Below are positions 25,310-35,511 of a stretch of DNA of 64,000 nt, piece by piece. Each line of letters begins with the position of its first letter. Position 1 is the first letter of the stretch. Under the pieces are notes generated by a model, which was not told where the DNA came from, did no database searches, and saw nothing but the letters and a program-made list of their open reading frames with translations. A program made the position numbers and the translations under genes. The stretch comes from Methanohalophilus sp. (lineage in GTDB: Archaea; Halobacteriota; Methanosarcinia; Methanosarcinales; Methanosarcinaceae): positions 62,001 to 126,000 of the forward strand of contig NZ_JASGLW010000004.1 in NCBI RefSeq assembly GCF_030156785.1, read 5' to 3'.

Positions 25310-25474
25310 TCAGGGTCCAACAAATCCACATTTTGGACAAGTATAAGGGTTACTCTGTTTTCTACACTTTACGCATCTCCCGAGTTCGGTTCCACATGTT
25401 GGGCAGGGGAATCTTGCGAATCCTTTCTCTTTCAACTGGATGCCACAGGAGGTACATTTTTCTACTACTTTCAT
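25310..25474 (-). CDS. Small zinc-finger protein (HVO_2753/DUF1610 type)
   Basis: 54 aa with four CxxC pairs: CTSC, CPTC, CVKC and CPKC, forming two zinc sites. The HVO_2753-like family sits before aEF-1 beta in many euryarchaea. ATG 25474 is preceded by AGGAGACAGAGG. It probably binds RNA or a translation partner; function not established to my knowledge. Confidence 0.88.
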   Translation of the reverse strand: MKVVEKCTSCGIQLKEKGFARFPCPTCGTELGRCVKCRKQSNPYTCPKCGFVGP

Positions 25475-25548
25475 CCTCTGTCTCCTTTTATTAATAATGT
25501 TAACAAAATGGTAAGTATGACGGTTTGAGTACATAATCAATATTACAT

Positions 25549-26181
25549 TTAAATATTCCCCTTGATGAGGGTTCCAACCGTTTTTTTTCCCTGCAGGTAA
25601 TCAAGCAGCCGATCAGGGTATTTTCCGTTTGTGACAAAACAATCCATTCTTTTCTCATTGAGATAATCTGGAAATGAGATGTCAACGCATGTTTTTTCCA
25701 TACTGGAGAGTTTTTTCGCATATATCTCGTCTACAAGTTTCTGATCCACTAAAATCCCGTCGACATCAGTTACCTTGACAAAATCCGCATTTGTCTGTGC
25801 TGCGAAAAAAGCTGCAATCGTATCAGACGTAACATCCCATGAATGTGGAAGAGGATCATGTTCTTTCAGGAAAGAATATGGAAGGAATATTGAGAGTGGA
25901 TGGTTATTGTTTTCAAGAGACGCTACCACAGGAACATCTGCTTTTTCAGCAAGGTAATACCCATACTGCTCCATTGCGAGAATTGCCATCCAATGACTTG
26001 AATCAGAACTCAGTTTAAGCTTGTCGTCTGCTTCCCGGATGAAGTTGGCAAACATTCCTCCGCCCGGGATAATTAGTATCTTTTTTTCAAACAACTTCCT
26101 TTTGTCAGCAATATGTTTCATGAGCTGTGGGGCTTCTTCAATTAAGCTTCCGCCGATTTTGATTACAGTTTTTTCCATCAT
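25549..26181 (-). CDS. mfnE: Methanofuran biosynthesis kinase MfnE
   Basis: Amino-acid-kinase-fold enzyme that phosphorylates [5-(aminomethyl)furan-3-yl]methyl phosphate to the diphosphate used in methanofuran assembly. 210 aa; [12 protein letters not shown] and [12 protein letters not shown] bind [17 protein letters not shown] and [11 protein letters not shown] are the other conserved segments. Its start shares a base with the mfnF stop (TAATG). Order mfnD-mfnF-mfnE. Confidence 0.88.
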   Translation of the reverse strand: MMEKTVIKIGGSLIEEAPQLMKHIADKRKLFEKKILIIPGGGMFANFIREADDKLKLSSDSSHWMAILAMEQYGYYLAEKADVPVVASLENNNHPLSIFLPYSFLKEHDPLPHSWDVTSDTIAAFFAAQTNADFVKVTDVDGILVDQKLVDEIYAKKLSSMEKTCVDISFPDYLNEKRMDCFVTNGKYPDRLLDYLQGKKTVGTLIKGNI

Positions 26182-27158
26182 TAAGCTTCCAGCTCCATCT
26201 CAAGTAGCTTTGCCACCGCATAAGCAGGAAAAACCTTTGAAATATTATTTTCCCATCGCTGTGCAATGGAAAAATATTCCATATCCATATTATCACAAGC
26301 TTCTGCTATCAGGAATTCCCCCAATCCTGCACACACAACAGTATCAATGTGATGTTTCCTTGCAACTTCACGGATTCCGTCCTGAATTTCCTTGATCTGC
26401 TTTTCCTTTATAGCAAGAGCGATTTGTTTAACATCTTCTGAAGAGATGTCTTTCAGGTCTGCGCATACAACACGCGCAAGTCTTCGGGAAGCGTCCTCAA
26501 CAGTTTTTCCTCCTCCATCAGCCGTTTCACATGTATAGGACTCTTCATCAATATTCCCCAGTAAAAGATATGCATCAGCGGTCGTTGCAAAAAGCTCCGA
26601 AGAAATCCTGCAATTGCCTATCTCAATATTTATCCTGTCCAGAACAGCTGCTATGTTAGTTCGCAATATTCCCTCATATAGGAGTTCCCCATTTGCCAGC
26701 CTCTCGGTATCCGTTGTATGGGCAACGGGTTTTCCATTCTTGATGGGGATTATGTCGCAGGTTGTACTTCCCATATCCACAAAAATAGCATTTCCCACTT
26801 CCATTCCAATTAACCGCGCAGAAGCAACCCAATTGGCAGCAGCCAGCCTGCGGGGTTCTGAAATCTCAGTGGTAAAATCTCCGGAAACAGTCATGTAGTA
26901 TGTGTCGCCTTCAAAGTTTTCTTCCACAGAATTTACGATTTCCTCTACGCCGGCATCTTTATTTTCATAGCAGTCTGCCAATTCACCTGTCATGACAACC
27001 GCAAGCTTATCGGGGTTATGCTTTTTGACGACATCTCTAAGGACTTGGGGTAGAGATGTTTCTTTCCAGAGAGGTACATAATAAAGTTCGGCAGTTATTC
27101 CGTCCGACGACGCAATTTTTGTGTTTGCCCCTCCAATATCGATTCCAATTATGTTCAT
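26181..27158 (-). CDS. mfnF: Methanofuran biosynthesis synthase MfnF
   Basis: ASKHA/hydantoinase-like enzyme that joins gamma-glutamyltyramine to the aminomethylfuran diphosphate. 325 aa. Phosphate-binding segment NIIGIDIGGANTKIAS at the front, FVDMGSTTCDIIPIKNG in the middle, and VVCAGLGEFLIAEA near the end. Overlaps mfnD by 4 nt (ATGA). Assignment is strengthened by its two neighbours. Confidence 0.88.
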   Translation of the reverse strand: MNIIGIDIGGANTKIASSDGITAELYYVPLWKETSLPQVLRDVVKKHNPDKLAVVMTGELADCYENKDAGVEEIVNSVEENFEGDTYYMTVSGDFTTEISEPRRLAAANWVASARLIGMEVGNAIFVDMGSTTCDIIPIKNGKPVAHTTDTERLANGELLYEGILRTNIAAVLDRINIEIGNCRISSELFATTADAYLLLGNIDEESYTCETADGGGKTVEDASRRLARVVCADLKDISSEDVKQIALAIKEKQIKEIQDGIREVARKHHIDTVVCAGLGEFLIAEACDNMDMEYFSIAQRWENNISKVFPAYAVAKLLEMELEA

Positions 27159-28081
27159 TTCAGATCCTCTTTAGTGAAAGTAACAGTTCCTTCCACTACT
27201 ACTGATTCAGGTAAATTATTGTCCTTTGCAAGTAGCAGGAGTTCTGCAATTTCCGTTTTCAATATTTGCTTAATTCCGACCAGAGAAGTCGTAGGTCTGG
27301 GATTAATATCTATAACATAAGGTTTTTCCGCAAGCACTATATCAATTCCTGTATATCCCCGGCAACCAAGTACTCGAGCAGCTTCTATTGCTGTGTTGAT
27401 AACTTCTTCCCTGCGTGATGTTACATATGGAGTTACGCTTCCTCTATAATTAATACACGCATTTTTTTTATTTTCAACGATTTCGATTATCTGTTTGTTA
27501 ATTGTCAATGGGAGTATTGAGTCAGAACAAACAAGGCTTACGCTGAGTTGCTCTCCCTCCATATATTCAGTTGCAATATATCCATCCTTGAGATTTTCTG
27601 TGCCATTGACAATTGAAACATTTTCGGAGGCACATCCAAATCTTGGTTTTACAACGTATCTTATTTCAGCGTTCATTCCCTTCTGCTGGGCAACAGTTTT
27701 TGGTGAAGGTATGCCGTTCTCTTCAAGTATACGGCTACATTCAAGTTTGTCTGCACACTTGTTGATTACTTCAGGTCTGCAACCAAGATTGATTGTGTTC
27801 TTTTCCACAACTTCAGTAAGTTCCGCTAAATAGTCATCCGGTGCAATGACAAGTGCAGCATCACATTTCATGGATAAATCTTCAAGTGATCCCATGAGAT
27901 TTTCTTCATTGCATAGCTTCATTACTCCGCACTCAATGGGAATGTTTGCGGAGGTATAAATCACTTCATGTCCCGCATTTTCAAAGGATGCCGTAAGACA
28001 TTGAAGCATGGCTTTTCCCTCTATGAGGTATGTGCCATCCATACCGATGCTAGTTGCGTATTCGGAGATGAGAATTTTCAT
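27155..28081 (-). CDS. mfnD: Tyramine--L-glutamate ligase MfnD
   Basis: ATP-grasp ligase, 308 aa, that forms gamma-glutamyltyramine, the first committed step of the methanofuran side chain. ATP-grasp features: KLECSRILEENGIPSPKTV, YVVKPRFGCASENVSI, YIATEYMEGEQLSVSLVCS, and the Mg-binding end YVIDINPRPTTSLVG. Start ATG 28081. The cluster supplies the C1 carrier used by formylmethanofuran dehydrogenase. Confidence 0.88.
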   Translation of the reverse strand: MKILISEYATSIGMDGTYLIEGKAMLQCLTASFENAGHEVIYTSANIPIECGVMKLCNEENLMGSLEDLSMKCDAALVIAPDDYLAELTEVVEKNTINLGCRPEVINKCADKLECSRILEENGIPSPKTVAQQKGMNAEIRYVVKPRFGCASENVSIVNGTENLKDGYIATEYMEGEQLSVSLVCSDSILPLTINKQIIEIVENKKNACINYRGSVTPYVTSRREEVINTAIEAARVLGCRGYTGIDIVLAEKPYVIDINPRPTTSLVGIKQILKTEIAELLLLAKDNNLPESVVVEGTVTFTKEDLK

Positions 28082-28169
28082 GTTTGCTTAACTTCCGTTA
28101 TTGGATATATGGCTTATTCGTTCTTGATTAAGAATATATACTATCAATACAAATTTTATCCCGAGAGGG

Positions 28170-28583
28170 ATGGATATGGAACTATCAAATAACCCATTCT
28201 TTCAGGCAATAGGTTTATCCTTTGCCATGGCAATTTTTATGATCGGTATGGCAATGGGAATTATGCAAATGGTTTCTACTAAAGTCAGTCCGATTCCATT
28301 AGCATTGGTGCTGCTTATTTTTGCGGTAATTTTCATTATTGGATCTGTATTCTTTGAGAAAAGAGGTGCCGATCAAATTGGCTCCCTGGCTGGAGGGGCT
28401 TTTATTTCTGTAATTGCAACTTTTGCATTGCTATCCTTTTTTGGGGGGATAAGCTTTGCTTTTACAGATGCTTTTCTTGCACTTGGTTGGGAAAATCTGG
28501 TGTCTGCTCTTGCGGTTTGTATGATTGCAAGCATGTTGATTCTCAAATTTTTGTCTTACAGGCTTGATTCTAACTATCAGTAA
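28170..28583 (+). CDS. Hypothetical membrane protein
   Basis: 137 aa with four hydrophobic helices (about residues 10-33, 43-61, 72-95 and 106-128). No motif is recognised. GAGAGGG precedes two ATGs: the first (28170) is next to it, the second (28176) is 6-7 nt away and is therefore the likelier start (135 aa). Transcribed divergently from mfnD; the grpE gene begins 85 nt downstream. Confidence 0.75.
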   Translation: MDMELSNNPFFQAIGLSFAMAIFMIGMAMGIMQMVSTKVSPIPLALVLLIFAVIFIIGSVFFEKRGADQIGSLAGGAFISVIATFALLSFFGGISFAFTDAFLALGWENLVSALAVCMIASMLILKFLSYRLDSNYQ

Positions 28584-28599
28584 AGCACACGATACCGCA

Positions 28600-28614
28600 A
28601 ACTATTTATAGAAG
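28600..28614 (+). promoter_or_regulatory. TATA box of the grpE-dnaK-dnaJ locus
   Basis: AAACTATTTATAGAA fits an archaeal TATA box about 55-60 nt before the grpE ATG. No CIRCE or other heat-shock palindrome was seen. Confidence 0.45.
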
Positions 28615-28667
28615 TACATTCAATCAAAACCATTGTATTACACTTTAAGCTTACGGAGATATTCGTA

Positions 28668-29261
28668 ATGGCATGCAAATCCAAAAGAAAGAAACAAACC
28701 GATAAAACAAGCGATACACCAGAGACGCCAGACTCTTCCGTAGCAGATGAAGATGAAATTGAGACTGTCAAAGCTCTTCTTGAAGAGAAAAAGGGGGAAG
28801 TTTCGGAATTAAAGGAACAACTGTTGCGCCAGAAAGCTGAATTTGACAACTTCAGGAAGCGAAGCAAACGTGAAATGGATGATTTCAGGAAGTATGCGCT
28901 TGAAAACATAATTCTTGATCTTCTGGAAGTATGCGACAATTTTGAGAGAGCCTTAACCTCTTTCAGGGATGCTGAAGACGTTAAATCCGTGATCAATGGA
29001 GTGGAAATGATATTCAAACAACTTATCTCCATTCTTGAGAAAGAAGGCTTGAAGAAAATCGAATGTGAAGGGAAAGAATTTGATCCACATTTACATGAGG
29101 CATTGCATCACGTGAAAAGTGATCAGTACCCTGACAATACCATTGTAGAAATCTGCCGACCCGGCTACGAGTTTAACTCCAAGGTAATTCGTCCGGCCAT
29201 GGTTACGGTTTGCCAGAACCCTTCAGATCAAGATCAAGATCAGGATAACTCCAAAGATTGA
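28668..29261 (+). CDS. grpE: Nucleotide exchange factor GrpE
   Basis: 197-aa co-chaperone of DnaK. A charged, low-complexity front (residues 1-40) leads into a long coiled coil (VKALLEEKKGEVSELKEQLL, FDNFRKRSKREMDDF), and the beta-wing signature FDPHLHEALHHV, with VIRPAMVTVCQNP near the end. Its tail QDQDQDQDNSKD is an odd acidic repeat. The DnaK system of Methanosarcinales is regarded as acquired from bacteria. Confidence 0.95.
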   Translation: MACKSKRKKQTDKTSDTPETPDSSVADEDEIETVKALLEEKKGEVSELKEQLLRQKAEFDNFRKRSKREMDDFRKYALENIILDLLEVCDNFERALTSFRDAEDVKSVINGVEMIFKQLISILEKEGLKKIECEGKEFDPHLHEALHHVKSDQYPDNTIVEICRPGYEFNSKVIRPAMVTVCQNPSDQDQDQDNSKD

Positions 29262-29336
29262 TTATCCTGATAAGATAAATCGAAATGTATAACAATAGTA
29301 ATAATCATATTAACAATTTTCAAAGAGGTAATTAAC

Positions 29337-31202
29337 ATGGGTAAAATACTTGGAATTGATTTGGGAACTACAAATTCATGCATGGCAGTGATAGAAGGTG
29401 GGGAACCTACTGTTATTCCAAATGCAGAAGGTGGAAGAACAACTCCTTCAGTCGTAGGATTTTCCAAAAAAGGGGAGTTACTTGTGGGGCAGCTTGCCAA
29501 AAGGCAACTGATAGCAAACCCTGATAACACCGTAAGTTCCATCAAACGTCATATTGGTGAAGCTGATTACAAGGTAAGGCTAAATGGAAAAGATTATACT
29601 CCCCAGGAAATTTCTGCAATGATCCTCAGGAAACTGAAAGAGGATGCAGAGAGTTATCTGGGTGAAAAAATAACCCAGGCAGTAATAACTGTTCCTGCAT
29701 ACTTTAATGATTCTCAGAGGCAGGCTACAAAGGATGCTGGAAAAATCGCCGGTCTTGAAGTTCTCCGGATCATTAATGAACCAACTGCAGCAGCCCTTGC
29801 CTATGGTCTTGACAAGGAACACGGAGATCACAAGATACTTGTTTATGATCTGGGTGGCGGAACCTTTGATGTCTCAATTCTTGAGCTTGGAGACGGAGTA
29901 TTTGAAGTTCTTTCAACAAGTGGAGACACGCATCTTGGTGGAGATGATTTTGACAACAGGATTGTTGAATACATCGTAAGCGAATTCAAAAAGGAAGAAG
30001 GTATTGATCTTTCGGCAGACAGAGCCGCGATGCAGCGTCTGAAAGATGCCGCAGAGAAAGCAAAGATTGAGCTATCCGGAGTGTTAACAACCAATATAAA
30101 CCTTCCCTTTATAACCGCAGATGCCAATGGGCAGCCCAAACACATTGATCTTGACATCACAAGGGCTCAGTTCGAGAAGATGACTTCAGATCTCATCGAT
30201 AAGACAATTGACTGTATGAAACAGGCTCTTAGCGATGCAAAATTGAGCCCTGCTGATATTGACAAAGTGCTTCTTATCGGCGGTTCCACAAGAATGCCCA
30301 TTGTCGTAAAGACTGTGAAAGAAGTTGTTGGAAAAGATCCTTATAAGAATATCAATCCAGATGAAGCAGTTGCTCTCGGAGCTGCCATTCAGGCAGGTGT
30401 CCTTGCAGGAGAAGTCAATGACGTCTTGCTTCTGGATGTAACCCCTCTAACCCTTGGTATCGAGACGCTTGGAGGTGTTGCAACTCCGCTAATTGAACGT
30501 AACACTACTATTCCAACAAAGAAGAGCCAGATATTTTCAACAGCTGCTGATAACCAGACATCCGTAGAAATTCATGTACTTCAGGGAGAACGTGGCATTG
30601 CGTCTGCAAACAAGACTCTAGGACGGTTTATTCTCGATGGAATTCCTCCTGCGCCACGTGGTGTGCCACAGATTGAAGTTACATTTGATATTGATTCCAA
30701 TGGTATCCTCAATGTAAGTGCAAAAGACCTTGGAACAGGTAAGGAACAATCCATTACCATCCAGAAACCAGGTGGTCTTTCAGAAGAAGAAATTGAAAGA
30801 ATGATCAAGGATGCGGAGGCTCATGCTGAAGAGGACAAGGCTAAAAAGGAAGAAATTGAGATTCGCAACAATGCTGAATCCCTTATAAGTTCTTCTGAGA
30901 AAGTTCTCAAGGAGGCAGGGGATGTTGCAACCGAAGAGCAGAAGTCCAAAGTTGAATCTGCTTCAGCCGAACTAAAAACTGCTCTTGAAGGTTCCAATCT
31001 GGAGGACATAAAAGCCAAGACTGAAGCCCTTCAGGAAGCATTGTATCCAGTTTCAGCTGCTATGTACCAGAAAGCTCAGCAGGAAGCTGAAGCAACACAA
31101 GCAGAAGGATCAGCATCATCTGAATCTGCTGCCAAAGGATCTACCGGATCCGATGAAACTGTAGTTGACGCAGACTTTGAAGAAGTAGACGATGAGAAGT
31201 AA
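29337..31202 (+). CDS. dnaK: Chaperone DnaK (Hsp70)
   Basis: 621 aa. ATPase domain motifs [17 protein letters not shown] (front), [18 protein letters not shown] and [19 protein letters not shown]; substrate domain begins near [18 protein letters not shown]; lid helices follow and the end is [13 protein letters not shown], a bacterial-type EEVD-like tail. AAAGAGGTAATTAAC gives GAGG 10 nt before ATG. Located between grpE and dnaJ. Confidence 0.97.
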   Translation: MGKILGIDLGTTNSCMAVIEGGEPTVIPNAEGGRTTPSVVGFSKKGELLVGQLAKRQLIANPDNTVSSIKRHIGEADYKVRLNGKDYTPQEISAMILRKLKEDAESYLGEKITQAVITVPAYFNDSQRQATKDAGKIAGLEVLRIINEPTAAALAYGLDKEHGDHKILVYDLGGGTFDVSILELGDGVFEVLSTSGDTHLGGDDFDNRIVEYIVSEFKKEEGIDLSADRAAMQRLKDAAEKAKIELSGVLTTNINLPFITADANGQPKHIDLDITRAQFEKMTSDLIDKTIDCMKQALSDAKLSPADIDKVLLIGGSTRMPIVVKTVKEVVGKDPYKNINPDEAVALGAAIQAGVLAGEVNDVLLLDVTPLTLGIETLGGVATPLIERNTTIPTKKSQIFSTAADNQTSVEIHVLQGERGIASANKTLGRFILDGIPPAPRGVPQIEVTFDIDSNGILNVSAKDLGTGKEQSITIQKPGGLSEEEIERMIKDAEAHAEEDKAKKEEIEIRNNAESLISSSEKVLKEAGDVATEEQKSKVESASAELKTALEGSNLEDIKAKTEALQEALYPVSAAMYQKAQQEAEATQAEGSASSESAAKGSTGSDETVVDADFEEVDDEK

Positions 31203-31204
31203 TT

Positions 31205-31245
31205 TTACAGGGAACTTTTTATCCCTGTAATTCTTTATTTTTATC
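31205..31245 (+). terminator. Hairpin between dnaK and dnaJ
   Basis: Nine-bp stem TTACAGGGA (31205-31213) / TCCCTGTAA (31222-31230), 8-nt loop, then TTCTTTATTTTT. It could terminate or attenuate transcription so that dnaJ is made at a lower level than dnaK. Confidence 0.6.
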
Positions 31246-31265
31246 CCTGTTTGAGGTAATCCACC

Positions 31266-32471
31266 ATGTCTACGCAAAGGGACTATTATGAAATCCTTGG
31301 TGTTCCAAAAGACGCTTCGGAATCCGAGATCAAGAAAGCTTATCGTAAGCTTGCTATGAAGCATCATCCTGATAAAAGCAAAGAGCCAGATGCCGAGGAG
31401 AAATTCAAAGAAATATCGGAAGCTTATGCTGTCCTTTCCGATAAGGAAAAAAGAGCACAGTATGATCAGTTTGGGCATGCTGGCATTGATAGCCGGTATT
31501 CAACTGAGGACATTTTCAGGACTGCTGATTTCGGAGGATTTGAGGATATTCTTGAGCATATCTTTGGAGGTGGCTTTGGAGGATTCGGCGGTTTTGGTGG
31601 ATTTGGAGATCAGAGGAGTACACACCGCAGGCCAACAAGGGGTTCCGATCTTCGCTACGATCTTGAAATAACTCTAGAACAGGCAGCTTTTGGTGACAGT
31701 GTCCAAATTCAAGTCCCTCGTACTATAAATTGTGAAGCATGTAATGGTACCGGGGCAAAGGCAGGGACTTCTCCGATCAACTGTTCCAAATGCAATGGAA
31801 CCGGGCAGGTGACCCATTCCCGGAATACACCCTTTGGTCGCTTTATGACTACCACTACCTGCGACCAGTGTCATGGTACTGGAAAAGTTATCGCATCTCC
31901 CTGTCCGGAATGTCATGGCTCAGGAAAAGTTAGGAAAACTAAGAAAATTGCAGTCAAAATCCCAAAGGGTGCCGATACCGGTCTGAGATTAAAAGTTGCT
32001 GGAGAAGGTGAAGAAGGCTCACCTGGTGCTCCTTCAGGTGATCTCTATGTTGTATTGCATGTGAAACCCCACGATATGTTTGAGAGAATTGGTGATGATA
32101 TTCTCTTCGAACAACCTATTAGCTTCGCACAGGCTGCGCTTGGCGGAAGTGTGGAAGTTCCTACACTTTATGGTAAAGTAAGAATGAATATTAAACCAGG
32201 AACTCAAACACACTCCATCATGAGGTTAAAAGGAAAGGGTATGCCCCATCTTCATGGTCACGGACAGGGAGATCAGCTTGTGAAGGTTGTTGTTAAAACC
32301 CCCACAAACCTGACAAAAGAACAGAAAAAAGCCCTTATGGAATTTGACAGGTTGTGTAGGGGAAACGAAGACAGCAACAAAGGTGGAAGCGTTTTTGACA
32401 AGTTTAAGGGTACCTTTGAATCCCTTTTTCTAGATGATAAAGCTTCAAAATCAAATCCATTGGCAGAATGA
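31266..32471 (+). CDS. dnaJ: Chaperone DnaJ (Hsp40)
   Basis: 401 aa. J domain at residues 1-70 with the HPD triad (KHHPDKS), a Gly/Phe linker ([13 protein letters not shown]), then four zinc motifs [24 protein letters not shown] and CPECHGSG, and two C-terminal substrate domains. Class A DnaJ; partner of DnaK and GrpE above. Followed by its own terminator. Confidence 0.96.
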   Translation: MSTQRDYYEILGVPKDASESEIKKAYRKLAMKHHPDKSKEPDAEEKFKEISEAYAVLSDKEKRAQYDQFGHAGIDSRYSTEDIFRTADFGGFEDILEHIFGGGFGGFGGFGGFGDQRSTHRRPTRGSDLRYDLEITLEQAAFGDSVQIQVPRTINCEACNGTGAKAGTSPINCSKCNGTGQVTHSRNTPFGRFMTTTTCDQCHGTGKVIASPCPECHGSGKVRKTKKIAVKIPKGADTGLRLKVAGEGEEGSPGAPSGDLYVVLHVKPHDMFERIGDDILFEQPISFAQAALGGSVEVPTLYGKVRMNIKPGTQTHSIMRLKGKGMPHLHGHGQGDQLVKVVVKTPTNLTKEQKKALMEFDRLCRGNEDSNKGGSVFDKFKGTFESLFLDDKASKSNPLAE

Positions 32472-32480
32472 ATAATTTGT

Positions 32481-32515
32481 GGGATCTCGTGGAGATCCCT
32501 CCTATTATAGTTTTC
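32481..32515 (+). terminator. Terminator after dnaJ
   Basis: Eight-bp stem GGGATCTC (32481-32488) / GAGATCCC (32492-32499), 3-nt loop, followed by TCCTATTATAGTTTTC. Confidence 0.6.
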
Positions 32516-32723
32516 TGAAATATGTAAGCATCCGTAAGTTTCGATTCCATTATGGATTCTAAAGAAACTATATAGTTATCCTCAGATAACAACTGTGTTT
32601 TTGTTATTTCAATTTACCACAAAGCCTGATGTAATGTAATAGTGATTACTTCAGGATAACTGCGTTTCTCTATATCCATGATGAATGGAATTTGCATACG
32701 AGAACGTCTTTTAAAGACTATTT

Positions 32724-34148
32724 TTAAAGGTTCTCCATGGCCCACTTTGCTCCGGCTTTGAGCATATTTTGGTTGAAAGATATGAGCTTTTCTTTTTCTT
32801 TAAAAGTTTCCTCAATGGCTGCCACATAATTCTCCATACTAAGCCTTGTAACCCCGAGATGCATCAGTACCCCAAGCATTACGGTATTTGCTGCCTTCTC
32901 AGAGCCACCTTCTTTTGCGATCTGTGTGGCAGGCACATTTATAGCTCTTACATCAGTGGGTGCTTCAAAATTCCCGACAGTGGAATCATAAAGAATTAAT
33001 CCTCCTTTTTTGACATCTGAGGCAAATTTTTCCAGTGATGGAAGATTCATAGAAATCAAAATATCGGATTCATAAACAACCGGTGATCCGATAGCTTCCC
33101 CCGAAATAACCACTGAACAGTTAGATGTCCCTCCCCGCTGTTCAGGACCATATGAAGGATACCATGAAGTAAAACGCTTCGCATGACAACCGGCTCGGGC
33201 CAGAATTAATCCCATGCTCAGTACACCCTGTCCTCCGAAACCTGCTATTTTTGTAAGTACGGGTGTAAATTCAGGATCTTCCACCGCATCCGGAGAGGCA
33301 GAACTATCAATCTTATAGAGATTATCGATACTTTCCTTTGAATAATCACTAATCAGGTGTGGTAGAGGCTCCCTTTCATTTGTGAGGTCTCTAAAGTTGC
33401 CTAAAGGAAATTCCTTTTCCATTTCCTCGTTAACAAATTTAGCACTCTGTTCTGCATTTTGCTTCAGATTAGTTGGACAAGGCGCAAGCACCTCTACAAA
33501 TGCATAACCTTTACCATCCCTCTGGATTTCCAGAGCTTTTCGGATTGCTTTTCTCGCCTTACGGATATGAGATATATCAGAAACTGATACTCTCTCAATA
33601 AATACAGGACCTTCCAGAGTATTCAGAAGTTCACAAATATGAAGTGGATATCCAGCAAATCTGGGATCCCTACCTGTTGGACATGTTACTGTTTTTTCAC
33701 CGATAAGTGTAGTAGGTGCCATCTGACCGCCAGTCATTCCATAAAGTGTATTGTTCACGAAAATAACAGCCATTTTTTCTCCGCGATTTGCAGTTTGGAT
33801 TGTCTCATTCAGACCTATGGATGCTAGATCACCATCACCCTGATAGGATATAACAACTGCATTCCCTTCGGCTCTGGAAAGGCCGGTACCTACTGCCGGA
33901 GCTCTCCCGTGGGCTACCTGCAGATTGCCACAATCAAAATAGTAATAAGCAAAAACGGCACATCCCACAGGGCTTATAACCACAGAACGCTTTTGTATAT
34001 CAAGTTCGTCAATTGCCTCTGCAATAAGTTTATGGATGATTCCATGACCACACCCAGGACAATAATGCGTAGCTTTCGGTGCTGCACCTCCCTTCCGTGT
34101 AAATTCATCATACATCGAATTTGGCTTCTTGATAACCTTTTCTTCCAT
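32724..34148 (-). CDS. 2-Oxoacid:ferredoxin oxidoreductase, fused beta-gamma subunits
   Basis: 474 aa. Residues ~1-280 are the TPP (beta) subunit: [48 protein letters not shown] and [16 protein letters not shown]. Residues ~305-474 are the gamma subunit: [39 protein letters not shown]. Fused beta-gamma arrangement is seen in VOR/KOR-type enzymes for branched or longer 2-oxo acids. It would carboxylate an acyl-CoA made by the synthetase of the same operon, using reduced ferredoxin. Three nt behind the alpha gene. The exact substrate is not readable from sequence. Confidence 0.92.
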   Translation of the reverse strand: MEEKVIKKPNSMYDEFTRKGGAAPKATHYCPGCGHGIIHKLIAEAIDELDIQKRSVVISPVGCAVFAYYYFDCGNLQVAHGRAPAVGTGLSRAEGNAVVISYQGDGDLASIGLNETIQTANRGEKMAVIFVNNTLYGMTGGQMAPTTLIGEKTVTCPTGRDPRFAGYPLHICELLNTLEGPVFIERVSVSDISHIRKARKAIRKALEIQRDGKGYAFVEVLAPCPTNLKQNAEQSAKFVNEEMEKEFPLGNFRDLTNEREPLPHLISDYSKESIDNLYKIDSSASPDAVEDPEFTPVLTKIAGFGGQGVLSMGLILARAGCHAKRFTSWYPSYGPEQRGGTSNCSVVISGEAIGSPVVYESDILISMNLPSLEKFASDVKKGGLILYDSTVGNFEAPTDVRAINVPATQIAKEGGSEKAANTVMLGVLMHLGVTRLSMENYVAAIEETFKEKEKLISFNQNMLKAGAKWAMENL

Positions 34149-34150
34149 TT

Positions 34151-35209
34151 TTATTCTCCTCTGCCTGCAAGTTTCCTTATTCTATTTAGGATCTGGTCCA
34201 TTGTTATGAGATTGCCTCCCATACGGTTTACAAGTTCCACAGGTCTCTTGGAACCTATGGCAAGTTTTACATTTTCCTGCAATTGGCCATTGCTCATTTC
34301 CACCGCAATAAACTTAACATCCTTTTCTGCCAGTTCAACAAGCTTTTTTTCTGGGAATGGAAACAGTGTTATTGGTCTGAAAAGACCTGCTTTGATTCCT
34401 TCATTGCGAGCAAGTTCAACTGCAGAGCGACAGATGCGGCTGCTTATACCATAAGCCACAAGTACGATTTCAGCATCCGATAGCAGATATCCCTCAAAAT
34501 CAACTTCATTCTTCCTGATAATTTCATATTTTTTCTGAAGCCTGTAATTGAAATCCTCAAGCTCATTGAAGTCAAGGAAAATAGAAGTTACAAGGTTTTT
34601 GTAGGTTTCTTCATTACCACATACAGCCCATGAAGTATCAATCACCGGTTCAACAGCAGATTCAGGGAATTTCAGGGGTTCAACCATTTGTCCCAATACA
34701 CCATCAGCCAACACAACTACAGGGTTGCGATATTTTTCTGCAAGTTCAAAAGCTTTCATTGTAAAATCACACATTTCTTGTACTGAATTGGGTGCAAGAA
34801 CTATATTCTGATAGTTTCCATGTCCTCCGCCTTTGACCACTTGGTTATAATCTCCCTGTTCCGGTCCAATATTACCCAACCCCGGACCTGCTCTCATAAT
34901 GTCAACAATAACACAGGGAAGCTCTGCACCTGCAAGATAGGATATTCCTTCCTGTTTCAGGCTTATACCCGGTCCGGAAGATGCAGTCATTACCCGGTGA
35001 CCTGCTGCTGCTGCTCCATATACCATATTTATTGCAGCCTCTTCGGATTCTGCCTGTACAAATTTACGTCCCAGTTTTGGGAAAGTACGGGAGGCTTCAT
35101 GAAGAATTTCACTTGCCGGTGTTATAGGATAACCAAAATAGCAGTCACATCCTCCGTATAATGCACCTATTATCACTGCAGCATTGCCTTTTGTCAACTG
35201 TGTTGCCAT
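34151..35209 (-). CDS. 2-Oxoacid:ferredoxin oxidoreductase, alpha subunit
   Basis: 352 aa. Recognised by [28 protein letters not shown] (substrate site), [40 protein letters not shown] and, near the end, [20 protein letters not shown]. Closest to VorB/KorA alpha subunits. Middle gene of a delta-alpha-beta/gamma operon; 3 nt separate it from the genes on each side. Confidence 0.92.
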   Translation of the reverse strand: MATQLTKGNAAVIIGALYGGCDCYFGYPITPASEILHEASRTFPKLGRKFVQAESEEAAINMVYGAAAAGHRVMTASSGPGISLKQEGISYLAGAELPCVIVDIMRAGPGLGNIGPEQGDYNQVVKGGGHGNYQNIVLAPNSVQEMCDFTMKAFELAEKYRNPVVVLADGVLGQMVEPLKFPESAVEPVIDTSWAVCGNEETYKNLVTSIFLDFNELEDFNYRLQKKYEIIRKNEVDFEGYLLSDAEIVLVAYGISSRICRSAVELARNEGIKAGLFRPITLFPFPEKKLVELAEKDVKFIAVEMSNGQLQENVKLAIGSKRPVELVNRMGGNLITMDQILNRIRKLAGRGE

Positions 35210-35212
35210 TTT

Positions 35213-35452
35213 TTAGCACCTCTTTTTGATGGGGATGTGTACCTCTATTGCAAGAGGTTCCGGGCATGTGTAATAACAATTGGCACATCCGGTACAACCC
35301 TCTCCCTTATATTGAGCATAATGGTAGCCTCTTCTGTTTAGCTCTTCACTCATGATTAGCACATTTTTCGGGCAGGCAGCAATGCATCTGCCACAGCCTT
35401 TGCATTCAAGAACATTAATTAAAGGATAAGGTTCCGCTTTTTGTTCCTTCAT
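35213..35452 (-). CDS. 2-Oxoacid:ferredoxin oxidoreductase, delta (ferredoxin) subunit
   Basis: 79-aa protein with two [4Fe-4S] motifs, [14 protein letters not shown] and [14 protein letters not shown], followed by [13 protein letters not shown]. Typical of VorC/KorD. Feeds electrons to or from the TPP subunit. First of the three oxidoreductase genes, 59 nt behind the acyl-CoA synthetase. Confidence 0.92.
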   Translation of the reverse strand: MKEQKAEPYPLINVLECKGCGRCIAACPKNVLIMSEELNRRGYHYAQYKGEGCTGCANCYYTCPEPLAIEVHIPIKKRC

Positions 35453-35511
35453 GAAATCAACTCATAATTTATGATGCTTTTTCATTGACGAAAAAGGAAA
35501 GTACCTATAAA

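Noticed and set aside
31560-31615. Tandem GGFGGF repeat
   Set aside because: This is the normal Gly/Phe linker of DnaJ.
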